Shown piece after piece: positions 8,293 to 17,202 of a stretch of 33,551 nucleotides of DNA; positions within the stretch are counted from its first letter, which is position 1, and every line of letters starts with the position of its first letter. The notes under the pieces were generated by a model that saw only the letters and a program-made list of their open reading frames with translations, made no database searches and was not told the DNA's origin. Position numbers and translations under genes: made by a program. This DNA comes from Candidatus Polarisedimenticolaceae bacterium (GTDB lineage Bacteria > Pseudomonadota > Gammaproteobacteria > Chromatiales > Chromatiaceae): positions 1-33,551 of the forward strand of contig JAKITT010000028.1 of assembly GCA_021647945.1 (NCBI GenBank), written 5' to 3'.

Positions 8293-10431
8293 CTATCCTC
8301 GGCGCCACGCATGGAAGCGCTCGACCCACTGCAACAGCTTTTCAGGTGAGTGGGCCCGTTTCCAGACCCCGGCGGCATATTTGTTGGCCTCCAGCATCGT
8401 CGGATAGATATGGATAGTGCCGAGGATTTTGTTCATACCATAGCCATGTTTCATCGCAGAAGTGAACTCACCCACCAGCTCTCCAGCGTGCTCACCAACA
8501 ATGGTGGCACCAATGATTCGATCTTTGCCCGGCACAGTGAGTACCTTAACAAGGCCATGCGCTTCGCTCTCAGCAATCGCCCGGTCAAGATCTGAGAGAT
8601 CATAACGGGTCAGCTCGTAGGCGATACCCTGCTCTTTAGCCTCCACTTCATTTAGCCCCACCCGACCCACCTCTGGCTCGGTGAAGGTGGCGTGAGGGAT
8701 CACAGAGTAGTCAACACGGAAGTTCTTTAAACCAGAAAATAGACCATTAACCGCAGCGTACCAAGCCTGATGGGCGGCGGTGTGAGTAAATTGGAATGGC
8801 CCAGTGACATCACCCACCGCATAGATATTGGGATAGCGGGTTTGCAGATAGTCATTCACCTCAATGGTGCCATTTTTCCGCAGAGCGACATTGAGATTTT
8901 CCAAGCCAAAACCGCTGACATTGGCACGACGGCCAATCGCAACCAACACCTGGTCAAACGGCACATTGACCGTTTCACCGTTGTGATCACAAACCAGGAT
9001 ATTCTCTCCCGCCTCTTCACGGAACTCAATCATGGTGTGATTTAACCGCAACGTCATGCCTTCAGCACGAAAACGATCCATCACTAGTTGGGCTACCTCC
9101 TCATCCTCACGTCGCATCAGACGAGGGCCACGCACCAACATGGTCACTTCACTGCCGAAACGGGCAAAACATTGCGCCAGTTCACAGCCAATCGGGCCAC
9201 CACCCAGCACCAGCAGACGCTGGGGAAGTTCACGCAGCTCCCAGATATTATCTGAGGTGAAGTAACCGATCTTATCCAACCCTGGAATAGGTGGCACAGC
9301 CGGTCTCGCACCGGTTGCGATGACGATATTTTTGGTCGTCAGCGTACGGCCATTAACATCAACCGTGTAGGGAGAGGTGATCGTTGCCTCGCCCTGAATC
9401 ACATCGACACCAAGCGCACTATAACGCTCCACTGAGTCATGTGGTTCAACCTGCTTGATCACCGACTGCACCCGCTCCATCACCTCAGCAAAGTCAAATT
9501 CAGCGGTGGCAGATTTGAAACCAAAATCCTGCGCCCGTTTTGTCTGGGCCAGAAAACGGGCGGAACGGATCAACGCCTTGGAGGGGACACAGCCGGTATT
9601 TAGGCAGTCACCCCCCATTTTATTCTTCTCAATCAGACTCACTTTGGCCTTAACAGCTGCCGCAATATAGGCGGAGACCAGACCACCAGAACCGGCACCA
9701 ATCACCACCATATTTCGATCAAATGATTTGGGTTTTGGCCACTCAGCCAGCACTCGTTGCGCCTGAATACGGCCAACCATCCTCTTAGCAATCAGTGGAA
9801 ATAGGCCCAGCAGTACAAAAGAGCCGAGCAGTCCTGGTGAGAGAATGCCCGCAGGTGACTCCAGTGCTGCCAGTTGGGTGCCTGCATTAACAAAGACAAC
9901 CGTACCGGCCAACATTCCCACCTGACTCACCCAGGCGTAGGTGATGGTGCGGATCGACGTTAGCCCCATCAGAAGATTGATAACGAAGAAGGGGAAGAGT
10001 GGCACCAGGCGTAGGGTAAAGAGATAAAACGCGCCATCCTTCTGCATACCATCATTCAATGCCTGTAGGCGATCACCAAACCGGTTTTGCACCCAATCAC
10101 GTAGGAGGAAGCGTGCTATCAGAAAGGCCAGAGTGGCACCCAGCGTGGAGGCAAAAGAGACCAGTACAACCCCCCAAAACAGCCCAAAGACCGCACCGAC
10201 AGCCAATGTCATCACGGCGGCACCCGGCAGTGAAAGCGCTGTCACCATTACGTAGATGCCAAAGAAGAGCCACACTGCCAGACTGGGATTAGCATTACGC
10301 CAGCTCTGTAGAGCAGTCTGCTGTGCTTTCAACTGCTCAAAGGTCAGGTAGTGGCCAAGATCAAAAACAAAGAAGAGTGCAATCAGAGCAGCGATCACCA
10401 GAAGTAGTACGGCCCGACGTAGATCCATCAT
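8293..10431 (-). CDS. TVP38/TMEM64 membrane domain fused to a dihydrolipoamide dehydrogenase-like flavoprotein
   Basis: A 712-residue, two-part protein. Residues 1-225 hold five or six hydrophobic helices of the TVP38/DedA-like type (LPGAAVMTLAVGAVFG, then RLVPLFPFFVINLLMG). Residues 238-712 form a class-I pyridine nucleotide-disulfide oxidoreductase: FAD motif VVIGAGSGGL near 242, redox pair CLNTGC (Cys276/Cys281), NAD(P) motif GGGPIGCE at 410-417, FAD motif NIYAVGDVTG near 535, and the catalytic HxxPxxxE (His674, Pro677, Glu681). It is therefore a membrane-anchored disulfide reductase resembling mercuric or dihydrolipoyl reductases. It lacks the N- and C-terminal metal-binding cysteines of MerA, so mercury is not implied. 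Start ATG 10431 has GAGG five bases before it. The physiological disulfide or quinone substrate is unknown. Confidence 0.93.
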   Translation of the reverse strand: MMDLRRAVLLLVIAALIALFFVFDLGHYLTFEQLKAQQTALQSWRNANPSLAVWLFFGIYVMVTALSLPGAAVMTLAVGAVFGLFWGVVLVSFASTLGATLAFLIARFLLRDWVQNRFGDRLQALNDGMQKDGAFYLFTLRLVPLFPFFVINLLMGLTSIRTITYAWVSQVGMLAGTVVFVNAGTQLAALESPAGILSPGLLGSFVLLGLFPLIAKRMVGRIQAQRVLAEWPKPKSFDRNMVVIGAGSGGLVSAYIAAAVKAKVSLIEKNKMGGDCLNTGCVPSKALIRSARFLAQTKRAQDFGFKSATAEFDFAEVMERVQSVIKQVEPHDSVERYSALGVDVIQGEATITSPYTVDVNGRTLTTKNIVIATGARPAVPPIPGLDKIGYFTSDNIWELRELPQRLLVLGGGPIGCELAQCFARFGSEVTMLVRGPRLMRREDEEVAQLVMDRFRAEGMTLRLNHTMIEFREEAGENILVCDHNGETVNVPFDQVLVAIGRRANVSGFGLENLNVALRKNGTIEVNDYLQTRYPNIYAVGDVTGPFQFTHTAAHQAWYAAVNGLFSGLKNFRVDYSVIPHATFTEPEVGRVGLNEVEAKEQGIAYELTRYDLSDLDRAIAESEAHGLVKVLTVPGKDRIIGATIVGEHAGELVGEFTSAMKHGYGMNKILGTIHIYPTMLEANKYAAGVWKRAHSPEKLLQWVERFHAWRRG

Positions 10432-10825
10432 TCATCCTCAATTAAATCTGCCCAGGGGGAACCCCTGCCTACTACAAGACCTGAATAGCAGCCAATATCT
10501 TACACATACGGTAACAATGGCCATTAGGAGTTTGACCATCGAGCCTACATCTGGCGTAGGGAGAGCCTTCATGTTGCTATCTATGGCACTACACCACTCA
10601 ACTATTGTCACTATAGAGACTCGATGAGTGAACTATGACCGTTTATACTAACTTCTGGCTAGTAAGCCTGTGGCCATTAGTGTAGTTTACTGCGTTCGTT
10701 ATAGTGGCCTCTGTCACACATTTTTGAGTAGCAGAGATCAATTATTGGGAAGGTCAGTTTTAACCCTGCACCTAACCACCACTTTTAGATACCTTACTGA
10801 ATCTACAGGATTTTGGTTCGAAAAC
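10432..10825. promoter_or_regulatory. 394-base divergent gap between the flavoprotein and the exported orphan
   Basis: No gene or RNA is recognised. The gap should contain promoters for both flanking genes. The 10-base word TGGCCATTAG occurs twice (about 10517 and 10670), and a short hairpin CCTAC-N7-GTAGG lies near 10545-10562. No obvious sigma70 boxes stand out. Confidence 0.3.
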
Positions 10826-11419
10826 ATGTCAAATAAAAAAATTCTTTTAACACTATTATTACTGGCAATTGCCACACCATCATTGGCGATCACTTGGCAC
10901 AAACCCACCAATGTTATTGAAACAAAAACTTCATCATCATCACTTGAGTTTGGTGATATTAAGGTAATCATGGATGTCACCTACTCAACCAGTCCGTTAA
11001 TAAAACCCGAGTATATAGTGAGCATGTACAAAGGTGAGGAACTGCTGGCAAAGCTACCCGGTGTTGGCGTACAGGTACTCACCGCTTCAGCTAATAACTC
11101 CGTCTTTGTAGGCCTATCCAACACCACCATGCCGGGTACCGCCTTTATCATCCTCAACAACAAGGGCGAGTTGCTGCGTGAAGTTAAGCACATCTCTGTC
11201 GCTCTCGATTACTGCATCAAAAATGATGGGCTAAACAAGGCCGTCTGGTTTGATCCTAAAAGACCAAACATTCAATTTAAGTATGCACCCGATGGTGTGA
11301 GTGTTATCGATATTTCAATCTTAGATTGCAAAGGTGAGCAGGTCTCCCTACCTGAGGTAGTGCTAAAAGCTTACGATAATATGGTGAAAGAGGTTGAATA
11401 CCAAAAACAACAGCGGTGA
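10826..11419 (+). CDS. Exported protein of unknown function, 198 aa
   Basis: The start is placed at ATG 10826 because a signal peptide begins there: Lys-Lys, then a leucine-rich core and an ATPSLA-like cleavage site before ITWHKP. The longer frame from GTG 10670 would bury this signal. The mature part (about 177 residues) is rich in predicted beta strands and has only two cysteines, in DYC and LDC, which could form a disulfide in the periplasm. There is no lipobox, no membrane anchor and no family that I recognise. The ribosome binding site is weak. It converges on the DUF748 gene across a hairpin and has no operon partner. Confidence 0.7.
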   Translation: MSNKKILLTLLLLAIATPSLAITWHKPTNVIETKTSSSSLEFGDIKVIMDVTYSTSPLIKPEYIVSMYKGEELLAKLPGVGVQVLTASANNSVFVGLSNTTMPGTAFIILNNKGELLREVKHISVALDYCIKNDGLNKAVWFDPKRPNIQFKYAPDGVSVIDISILDCKGEQVSLPEVVLKAYDNMVKEVEYQKQQR

Positions 11420-11427
11420 CAACCAAC

Positions 11428-11456
11428 CGCCCGCATATTTTTCGAATGTGTGGGCG
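11428..11456. terminator. Hairpin between convergent genes
   Basis: CGCCCGCATA and TGTGTGGGCG can pair over ten positions (two G-U pairs) around a nine-base AT-rich loop. It sits nine bases past the exported-protein stop and 52 bases from the end of the convergent DUF748 gene. There is no clean T-run, so its strength as a terminator is uncertain. Confidence 0.45.
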
Positions 11457-11508
11457 CTGCTCTATTTGAGTGGTTCAACAAAAAGTGGATAACCAAACCA
11501 TTATATTT

Positions 11509-14085
11509 TCATAATGAGAGTTCCACTCTCGCCTTCGCCCCCGCCTCAAGGTCAATCATAGGTCGGCAGGTGAATAGACGCATCTCAGCGACCCCTTGCT
11601 CCACCAAATAACCCTTCAGGCCTCTGCTCCGTCTCTCAGCCATCTCCAGTAGGCTCTTTTTTATCGCCTTCTCATCAGCTTGTTTTACTTCATTATTTGC
11701 CGATTTGCTGTTTGATCGCATCTTGCCCTCTGCAAGCAAACGAGTTTTAACCGCCATCTGGTCTTCACTGTTGACGACACCGCACAATGTCAATTTCAAC
11801 TCCTGCCGATCATGCAGTAGTGTAGCTACTTTATCTGCATACGCCCTACCCTCACCTGCCAACTTACTGCTACCCACGCCATATTCAAGCGATTTAAAAC
11901 GCACCTCTGTCGCCTTTTCTAACAGATCATAGACCAGAAGCACCGTACCCAACGGCTGTAGTGCATTGGTGAGATAGCTCATGGCTGCACTTTTCAACGC
12001 ATTGGTCAATGCTAGGTTAACCACCCCACTGAGACTAAATTCTGGTGCGGAGAGATCTCCGGTGACAGGCAGGTCAAAGGCAATATTATCCTCTGAGTCA
12101 CGCAAAATACCCAATGCAGCATCCAACGGCATCACCAATGATTGGCTGAAGTTAGCGGCTGTTTCTGAGTCTGCTTCGATGATGGTCAGCTTACTGATCA
12201 GCAGTGCATTATTGAGTTCAAGCTTGCCGTGATCAATATTGATGCTGCTTTCACTATCCAACCGGCCACGACGAAAATCATAACCGATAGCACCAATAGC
12301 GTAGGGAGAGAGTGTGGTTAAATCGATCCCTTTCAAGCGAAGCTGTAGATCTGTCGATAGCAGCTTCTGAAAGGGGTACAGAGTGCCACTGAGATCAAGC
12401 GTACTGTATTTATCGATCTCTGCCTTAACCATAATTGTTGTTGGCTGATCAGATCGAGTGGTATCTAACGCCTGCATAACAAGTTGAAATGGTGCGAGTT
12501 CTACCTGATAAGCAGGCTCTACAACGGCATCTTGGAACAGAATTGAGCTATCTTCATCAATGCTCAATTTAGCTAACTTCAGGGCAAATGGGGAGCCATC
12601 TTGTGGTTCACTCTCTGTGGCAGTTGGCTCTATTGCGCCCTCTTCGGCGGGAACAGTCAGCCACTTCAAGTCACCTTTTTTATTACGTAGCAGCGCTACC
12701 TGCATCCCATGAAGCTCAACCTCATTGATAGAGAGATTGTTCAGCTGTTGCAGCGCAATATTATTGATGACCACTCCCTTTGCCGCAAAGAGCTGTTGTG
12801 CTGTCCTCTTATCACTTGGTTGCAGGTTACCCAACCCCGTCAGTTGCACAACCTTCAGCTGTTCAGCGTGGATCTGATTCAATCCATCAATAGCCAATCC
12901 TTGTAGGTTAGCACGCTGCCATGAGGCCAGTTTGAGTGCAGATTGATGGTCGATAAGGCTCAGTTCAGTGAGCATCAAATCGCCTTTTAGTTGCAAACCA
13001 TCGGCAAGCTCATGCCTATCCTCCTGGTACTGCACCACCCCATCCCACTCCATTTTTTTCTGCTCAACAATGAGCTGTTGTGATGCTAATTCCAATGAAG
13101 TATCTGTAAGTGCGAGGTGGCTTTGAAGGGTTAGCAGCGGCTCATCGGGTGTTGTCTGCGGGTAGTGCAGCGCCCCTTCGCCACGCCACGCCAGCGCCCC
13201 CTGCTGGAGTGCAATATCACCATATTTAAGCTGCAAATTTAATAGATTAAGATCACCATCAAATGCCAGTGCAAGGCGCTCTCCTTCCAGCCATTGACCA
13301 TCGAGTTGCAGGTCAGCAGAGAGCAGCCCTCTCAACTTATCAACGCCTGCCAATGCTGACAGCTCGGCATAGTTTTCAAAGTCGATCATCTCAATGACTA
13401 CCCTACCTCGCCACTCAGGCTCCGGCTTGAAAAGGGCGACTTTAGTGGTGATGGCCACTTTTGCCCCATCAACCAACATCATCAATGCAACCGATGTTTG
13501 TTGCTGCTGAAGCCAGCTAGCCACGTGGTTGATCTTTAAGTGGTTGAGTTGGATAGTTCCGCGATGTTGCGGCAGATCAGTGCGTAGGTAGATATTATTG
13601 AAGAGCAACTGATCCAAGCCAAAATGCCAACCCGACCCATCACCTTTCTCAGCCACGGGCTCAGCACTCTTATTAGGCAGGCGTAAGCTACCTAAAGTGA
13701 CCTGCTCATCTGTATCGATCTTCAGGTCTAACTCTACCCCACTTAACTCGATCGACCGAACCTCAACCCGACCGTCATAGAGCGGCAGGTAGTCCAGCTT
13801 TAGATAGAGTCGCTCAACAACAAATCTCCGCCCTTCACGCAGCCCCATTGAGAGGTGGCTCAATGAAAACTCGCCGGTGAATGGATTTAACTCAATATCC
13901 TCAATGGCTGCATCGCTGACTCCACTCTTCTTGAGCCAATCAACCACAGCCCATTCAATGGCCAATGGGGCGGTCCAAATCACCGTAGAGATGAGCAACA
14001 AAGCAGAGAGAAAAGCCTTGGCTAGATAGTGCCTTTTTTTAGAGGGGGGGCTAGTTTTTGATGTTTCAGGCATGGCGGTGGGCAA
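11509..14085 (-). CDS. DUF748 / AsmA-superfamily envelope protein
   Basis: An 858-residue protein with one N-terminal membrane helix (about 24-44) and a very long beta-rich body of the DUF748/AsmA type, projecting into the periplasm. Typical features are the opening strand pairs (IELNPFTGEFSLSHL, VEVRSIELSGVELDL), the late segment SLVMPLDAALGILRDSEDNI and GDLSAPEFSLSGVV, and a C-terminal domain ending RVELSL that looks like the OmpA-related tail of this family. Relatives are thought to bridge the envelope and move or organise lipids; for DUF748 itself the role is unproven. TTG 14085 has AGGGG eight bases before it and is used as the start; ATG 14073 has none. It is last in the tat-CBS gene cluster, 55 bases after the CBS gene. 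Confidence 0.85.
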   Translation of the reverse strand: MPTAMPETSKTSPPSKKRHYLAKAFLSALLLISTVIWTAPLAIEWAVVDWLKKSGVSDAAIEDIELNPFTGEFSLSHLSMGLREGRRFVVERLYLKLDYLPLYDGRVEVRSIELSGVELDLKIDTDEQVTLGSLRLPNKSAEPVAEKGDGSGWHFGLDQLLFNNIYLRTDLPQHRGTIQLNHLKINHVASWLQQQQTSVALMMLVDGAKVAITTKVALFKPEPEWRGRVVIEMIDFENYAELSALAGVDKLRGLLSADLQLDGQWLEGERLALAFDGDLNLLNLQLKYGDIALQQGALAWRGEGALHYPQTTPDEPLLTLQSHLALTDTSLELASQQLIVEQKKMEWDGVVQYQEDRHELADGLQLKGDLMLTELSLIDHQSALKLASWQRANLQGLAIDGLNQIHAEQLKVVQLTGLGNLQPSDKRTAQQLFAAKGVVINNIALQQLNNLSINEVELHGMQVALLRNKKGDLKWLTVPAEEGAIEPTATESEPQDGSPFALKLAKLSIDEDSSILFQDAVVEPAYQVELAPFQLVMQALDTTRSDQPTTIMVKAEIDKYSTLDLSGTLYPFQKLLSTDLQLRLKGIDLTTLSPYAIGAIGYDFRRGRLDSESSINIDHGKLELNNALLISKLTIIEADSETAANFSQSLVMPLDAALGILRDSEDNIAFDLPVTGDLSAPEFSLSGVVNLALTNALKSAAMSYLTNALQPLGTVLLVYDLLEKATEVRFKSLEYGVGSSKLAGEGRAYADKVATLLHDRQELKLTLCGVVNSEDQMAVKTRLLAEGKMRSNSKSANNEVKQADEKAIKKSLLEMAERRSRGLKGYLVEQGVAEMRLFTCRPMIDLEAGAKARVELSL

Positions 14086-14140
14086 TCAGAGATCCCCTAA
14101 TAGAGAGATAGACGCACCCCTGCGTAGAGAAGAGTGAAGG

Positions 14141-14554
14141 TTATGCCTCACTCTCCAGTTCAGCCAAGCCATCCAACACCAATGAGTTGGGACTCACCGT
14201 ACCGATCACTTGACTATTCTCCACCACTAACGCCCGAACCAGGTCATAGCGTGCAAATAGTCGTGAGCAGTAGCGAATATCCATATCGGGCGAGACATAG
14301 ATCGCGGGCTTCGCCATCACCTCATAAACATTGACCCGTTTTGGTGCGCGATCCATGGCCAACACGTGACGCGCAATATCTGATACCAGCAAGATACCAA
14401 ACTCATCATGTTCGTCACGTTTGTTTACAACTAACACAGAGGTGCGCTCAGACTTAATCAGTTTTAGAGCATCATGAATCGTAGCCAAACCATCTATGGT
14501 ATGGAAGTCGGTCTTCATGACATTCCGTACACTTATGCGTTTAATTCCGCTCAT
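14141..14554 (-). CDS. Two-CBS-domain protein
   Basis: A 137-residue protein made of a single Bateman pair. The first CBS domain opens with VRNVMKTDFHTIDGLATIHD and includes SVLVVNKRDEHDEFGILLVSDI; the second has YEVMAKPAIYVSPDMDI and ALVVENSQVIGTVS. CBS pairs bind adenine nucleotides or S-adenosylmethionine and act as switches on partner proteins. No catalytic domain is attached, so a partner is expected. ATG 14554 has GGAG six bases before it; a TTG at 14566 is possible but would lie on that site. It follows tatC by 37 bases and precedes the DUF748 gene, probably within one transcript. Confidence 0.88.
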   Translation of the reverse strand: MSGIKRISVRNVMKTDFHTIDGLATIHDALKLIKSERTSVLVVNKRDEHDEFGILLVSDIARHVLAMDRAPKRVNVYEVMAKPAIYVSPDMDIRYCSRLFARYDLVRALVVENSQVIGTVSPNSLVLDGLAELESEA

Positions 14555-14591
14555 AATCTGCTCCAAACTCTTGCGAAGAGTGCGTTTTATT

Positions 14592-15617
14592 TTAGGGCGT
14601 ATCTAACTGATCTAGAATATTTTTAGCGACATTGCGCTGATCCGCAGTGCCATTTTCCAATATCTCATAGAGTAGTTTTCGAGCGCTTGCAAGATCGCCC
14701 ACATCACGATAGACCTTCACCAGCTTTAATTTGCCGTACATCATCACCTCACCCGCAGCCTTCTCCTCAGCTTCGATAGATGACAGCTCTCTGCTCATCT
14801 CATCGGGTTCTGAGCCGGCACCGGCCTGTGCCTCTTTATAACCTGGGCTATCCATCTCAGCCACCTCGTCATCCTCACGATCTCGAACAAATGAGCGGGA
14901 GAAGAAGACGCCGATCTCAAACAAAATCCACATGGGAAAAGCCAATAGCGTCTGTGAGATCACATCGGGAGGTGTTAGAAACATGCCAATAACAAAAGCA
15001 CCAACAATAATATAGGGACGTTTCGACAATAATTCATCGGGTGTTACCACCCCCATCCAGACCACTAGAATGGTGGCAATAGGGACTTCAAAGGCAAAAC
15101 CAAAGGCAAAAAAGAGCGTTATAACAAAATCGAGATAGTGGCTAATGTCTGTCATCACCGCGACACCTTCAGGTGCAACGCTGGTCAGAAAGGCAAATAT
15201 CAGTGGGAAAACAACAAAGTAGGCAAAGGTAACGCCAAGATAGAAGAGAAAAGCACTGGAGACCACGAGAGGGAACACCAATGAGCGCTCATTTTTATAG
15301 AGTGCCGGCGCAATGAAGGCCCAAAACTGATAGAGAATAAAGGGGATCGCGAAGAAAACTGCGGCTAACAGGCTTAATTTAAAGGGTGTCAGAAAGGGCG
15401 ATGCCACTTCGGTGGCGATCATGCTGGTCCCTTCTGGCAGTTGAGACATCAGCGGTTCAGCAACCAAGATGTAGATTTCATTGGCAAAGGGAAACAGGCC
15501 AATAAAAATGACCGCAACAAACAGAACGACACGTAGTAGCCGGTCACGGAGTTCTAACAGATGTGCAATGAGAGGTTGCTCCGGTGCGTCACCGGTCTCG
15601 GCGCTATTTGCCGTCAT
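14592..15617 (-). CDS. tatC: Sec-independent translocase subunit TatC, with a long C-terminal tail
   Basis: Core receptor subunit of the twin-arginine pathway, which moves folded proteins across the inner membrane. The family's N-terminal motif [14 protein letters not shown] is present, with six membrane helices to about residue 240, including [18 protein letters not shown] and [18 protein letters not shown]. The protein has 341 residues, where TatC is usually 245-260: about 100 extra cytoplasmic residues follow helix six, an acidic linker and then a helix pair ([20 protein letters not shown] and following) that resembles the C-terminal domain of FimV. Start ATG 15617 overlaps the end of tatB by 14 bases; an upstream ATG at 15674 would lie deep in tatB. 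Confidence 0.96.
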   Translation of the reverse strand: MTANSAETGDAPEQPLIAHLLELRDRLLRVVLFVAVIFIGLFPFANEIYILVAEPLMSQLPEGTSMIATEVASPFLTPFKLSLLAAVFFAIPFILYQFWAFIAPALYKNERSLVFPLVVSSAFLFYLGVTFAYFVVFPLIFAFLTSVAPEGVAVMTDISHYLDFVITLFFAFGFAFEVPIATILVVWMGVVTPDELLSKRPYIIVGAFVIGMFLTPPDVISQTLLAFPMWILFEIGVFFSRSFVRDREDDEVAEMDSPGYKEAQAGAGSEPDEMSRELSSIEAEEKAAGEVMMYGKLKLVKVYRDVGDLASARKLLYEILENGTADQRNVAKNILDQLDTP

Positions 15618-15957
15618 TTTTTTCTGGTTCCAGCATCTCTTCGTTGTCAGATTCAAAGGCTTTACGATTTTCATTCATGATTTTTTGCGTATCACGATTG
15701 AGCTCTCCAACCGTTTGGTGTACATCACCCACCAGCTCTTCGACCACATTACCGCGGGTCTCTTTCTGCACCATCTGTTTCAGCTCTTCTACCTCAATCT
15801 CCTTTTCAATATCTTCCTTCAATGCGCTGATCAATCGGCGACCACTGCCCACCCATCGCCCCACCGAGCGCGCCACTTTTGGCAACCGCTCAGGGCCAAT
15901 AACAACCAACGCGACTAAGGCAATAATCCCCAATTCCCAAAAACCGACATCAAACAT
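15604..15957 (-). CDS. tatB: Sec-independent translocase subunit TatB
   Basis: A 117-residue Tat subunit that receives twin-arginine substrates together with TatC. The sequence opens with [20 protein letters not shown], the transmembrane helix with its conserved glutamate, then [17 protein letters not shown], the hinge and amphipathic helix. The charged tail (residues 45-117) is rich in E, K and N. It lies 66 bases after tatA and overlaps tatC by 14 bases, as is normal for tatABC operons. The ribosome binding site is weak, so translation may depend on upstream tatA. Confidence 0.96.
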   Translation of the reverse strand: MFDVGFWELGIIALVALVVIGPERLPKVARSVGRWVGSGRRLISALKEDIEKEIEVEELKQMVQKETRGNVVEELVGDVHQTVGELNRDTQKIMNENRKAFESDNEEMLEPEKNDGK

Positions 15958-16023
15958 ATCAGTACGCCGATAACTGTAAAAAAATCACGTCTAATAAAAC
16001 CCACAATTGCATGAATTTACCGC

Positions 16024-16272
16024 TTATACCTTATTCTTCTCTTTAGAGGTCACTTCACCTTCAATGACCTCACCAGACTCGGCACTCTCTAGCTTTTCAG
16101 TCGTTGCATTTTCAGCTTTAGCCTTCTCTTCATCGGTCATCGCACCTTTAAAGCCTTTGATTGCGTTACCCAGATCAGAACCGATATTTTTCAAACGCTT
16201 AGTACCAAACAGCAGTAGCACAATAACCAAGACAATCAACAACTGCCAGATACCAATTCCGCCTATACCCAT
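16024..16272 (-). CDS. tatA: Sec-independent translocase subunit TatA
   Basis: An 82-residue pore-forming Tat subunit. The short N-terminus ([15 protein letters not shown]) leads into one membrane helix, then an FG hinge (FGTKRL), an amphipathic helix ([17 protein letters not shown]) and a charged tail rich in E, A and K. GGAG is five to six bases before ATG 16272. It is first in the tatA-tatB-tatC cluster, which continues into a CBS protein and a DUF748 protein. It differs from TatB by its shorter length and the lack of the GPERLP sequence. Confidence 0.96.
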   Translation of the reverse strand: MGIGGIGIWQLLIVLVIVLLLFGTKRLKNIGSDLGNAIKGFKGAMTDEEKAKAENATTEKLESAESGEVIEGEVTSKEKNKV

Positions 16273-16587
16273 GATTTTCTCCGCTTACCCGCAGGCAGCA
16301 TATAACTAAAACAACAATGATGTGAGATTACGAGAATCTTATCGATAGATACTACATGAAATTTCACATCTCCCCAACTCATGCCATTCCCACCGAGATA
16401 AAATTTAAGAGACCACAACGGCCCTTAACTGCAACCGTTGAAACCTTGGATGCGATACACAGGGCATACGGCAGGGGTTTCTACGACTACCATTCCCCAG
16501 TGATTAGCATGCTAAACTTGTCATGTAGCTAGACTAAAAAAGTAGTAGTCTGGCATCACCGCTTAAATTCAGGAGCAGCACCACGCA
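16273..16587. promoter_or_regulatory. 315-base divergent gap between tatA and gcvR
   Basis: No gene is seen. The region should carry the tat and gcvR promoters. It contains an AGATT-N5-AATCT inverted repeat near 16325-16339 and the 10-bp palindrome TGAAATTTCA at 16357-16366. AGGAG at about 16571 precedes gcvR. No strong promoter boxes can be singled out. Confidence 0.35.
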
Positions 16588-17127
16588 ATGTCGACACCCA
16601 AAAGCTATCTTGTCCTCTCTGCACTGGGTGCAGATCGCCCTGGTATCGTCAGCACCCTGACACGCACAATCCTTGATCACGGCTGTAATATTGTCGATAG
16701 CCGAATGACCGTATTAGGCGGAGAATTCGCCATTCTTTTGATGATTCAAGGGAAGTGGAATACTCTCGCTAAGATGGAGAGCAGTATCACCGAGCTGGAG
16801 AAACAGCTCGATATGACCATCATCACTCGGCGCACTCAAGAGAAGAGTGGCAACAAAAACCTACTCCCCTACATTATCGAAGTGGTCGCACTTGATCACC
16901 CTGGCATTGTGCAAAAACTGGCTGAATTCTTCTCTGAACGACAGATCAATATCCAAGATTTAGTCACCGATAGCTACGCCGCAGCCCACACCGGCTCACC
17001 GATGTTCTCCGTTAGCATCAGCGTAGGCATCCCCGCCGATTTCCACATTGCAAAGCTAAGAGAAGAGTTTCTCGACTATTGCGACTCACTCAATCTTGAT
17101 GCCGTACTTGAGCCGGTCAAAGGTTGA
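16588..17127 (+). CDS. gcvR: Double-ACT-domain protein, GcvR-like
   Basis: A 179-residue protein consisting of two ACT domains (about 6-80, with ALGADRPGIVSTLTR; about 92-170, with VVALDHPGIVQKLAEFF). It has no DNA-binding domain. This matches the GcvR family, which in E. coli binds glycine and antagonises the activator GcvA of the glycine-cleavage genes. No gcvA or gcv gene is in the window, so the physiological target here is inferred from the family alone. AGGAG lies about 12 bases before the ATG. The gene is followed 75 bases later by the PhoH/PIN gene in the same direction. Confidence 0.85.
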   Translation: MSTPKSYLVLSALGADRPGIVSTLTRTILDHGCNIVDSRMTVLGGEFAILLMIQGKWNTLAKMESSITELEKQLDMTIITRRTQEKSGNKNLLPYIIEVVALDHPGIVQKLAEFFSERQINIQDLVTDSYAAAHTGSPMFSVSISVGIPADFHIAKLREEFLDYCDSLNLDAVLEPVKG

Positions 17128-17202
17128 GGCCACAACAAGAACCAAAGCAGGGCTAACCTCGCTTTGATTTTCTGAAACCCGCTGAAATGAGGTAGGCCAT
17201 AT

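Noticed and set aside
8293..10431. Mercuric reductase
   Set aside because: It has the disulfide and cofactor motifs, but lacks the terminal mercury-binding cysteines, and no mer genes are nearby.
10810..10830. tRNA T-loop-like GGTTCGA
   Set aside because: No matching acceptor, D or anticodon arms surround it.
15481..15973. Plus-strand frames over tatB and tatC
   Set aside because: They are shadows of the well-supported minus-strand tat genes.
17128..17202. CAAAGC-N12-GCTTTG hairpin between gcvR and the PhoH gene
   Set aside because: A six-base stem with a long loop is weak evidence for a terminator, and the two genes may be co-transcribed.
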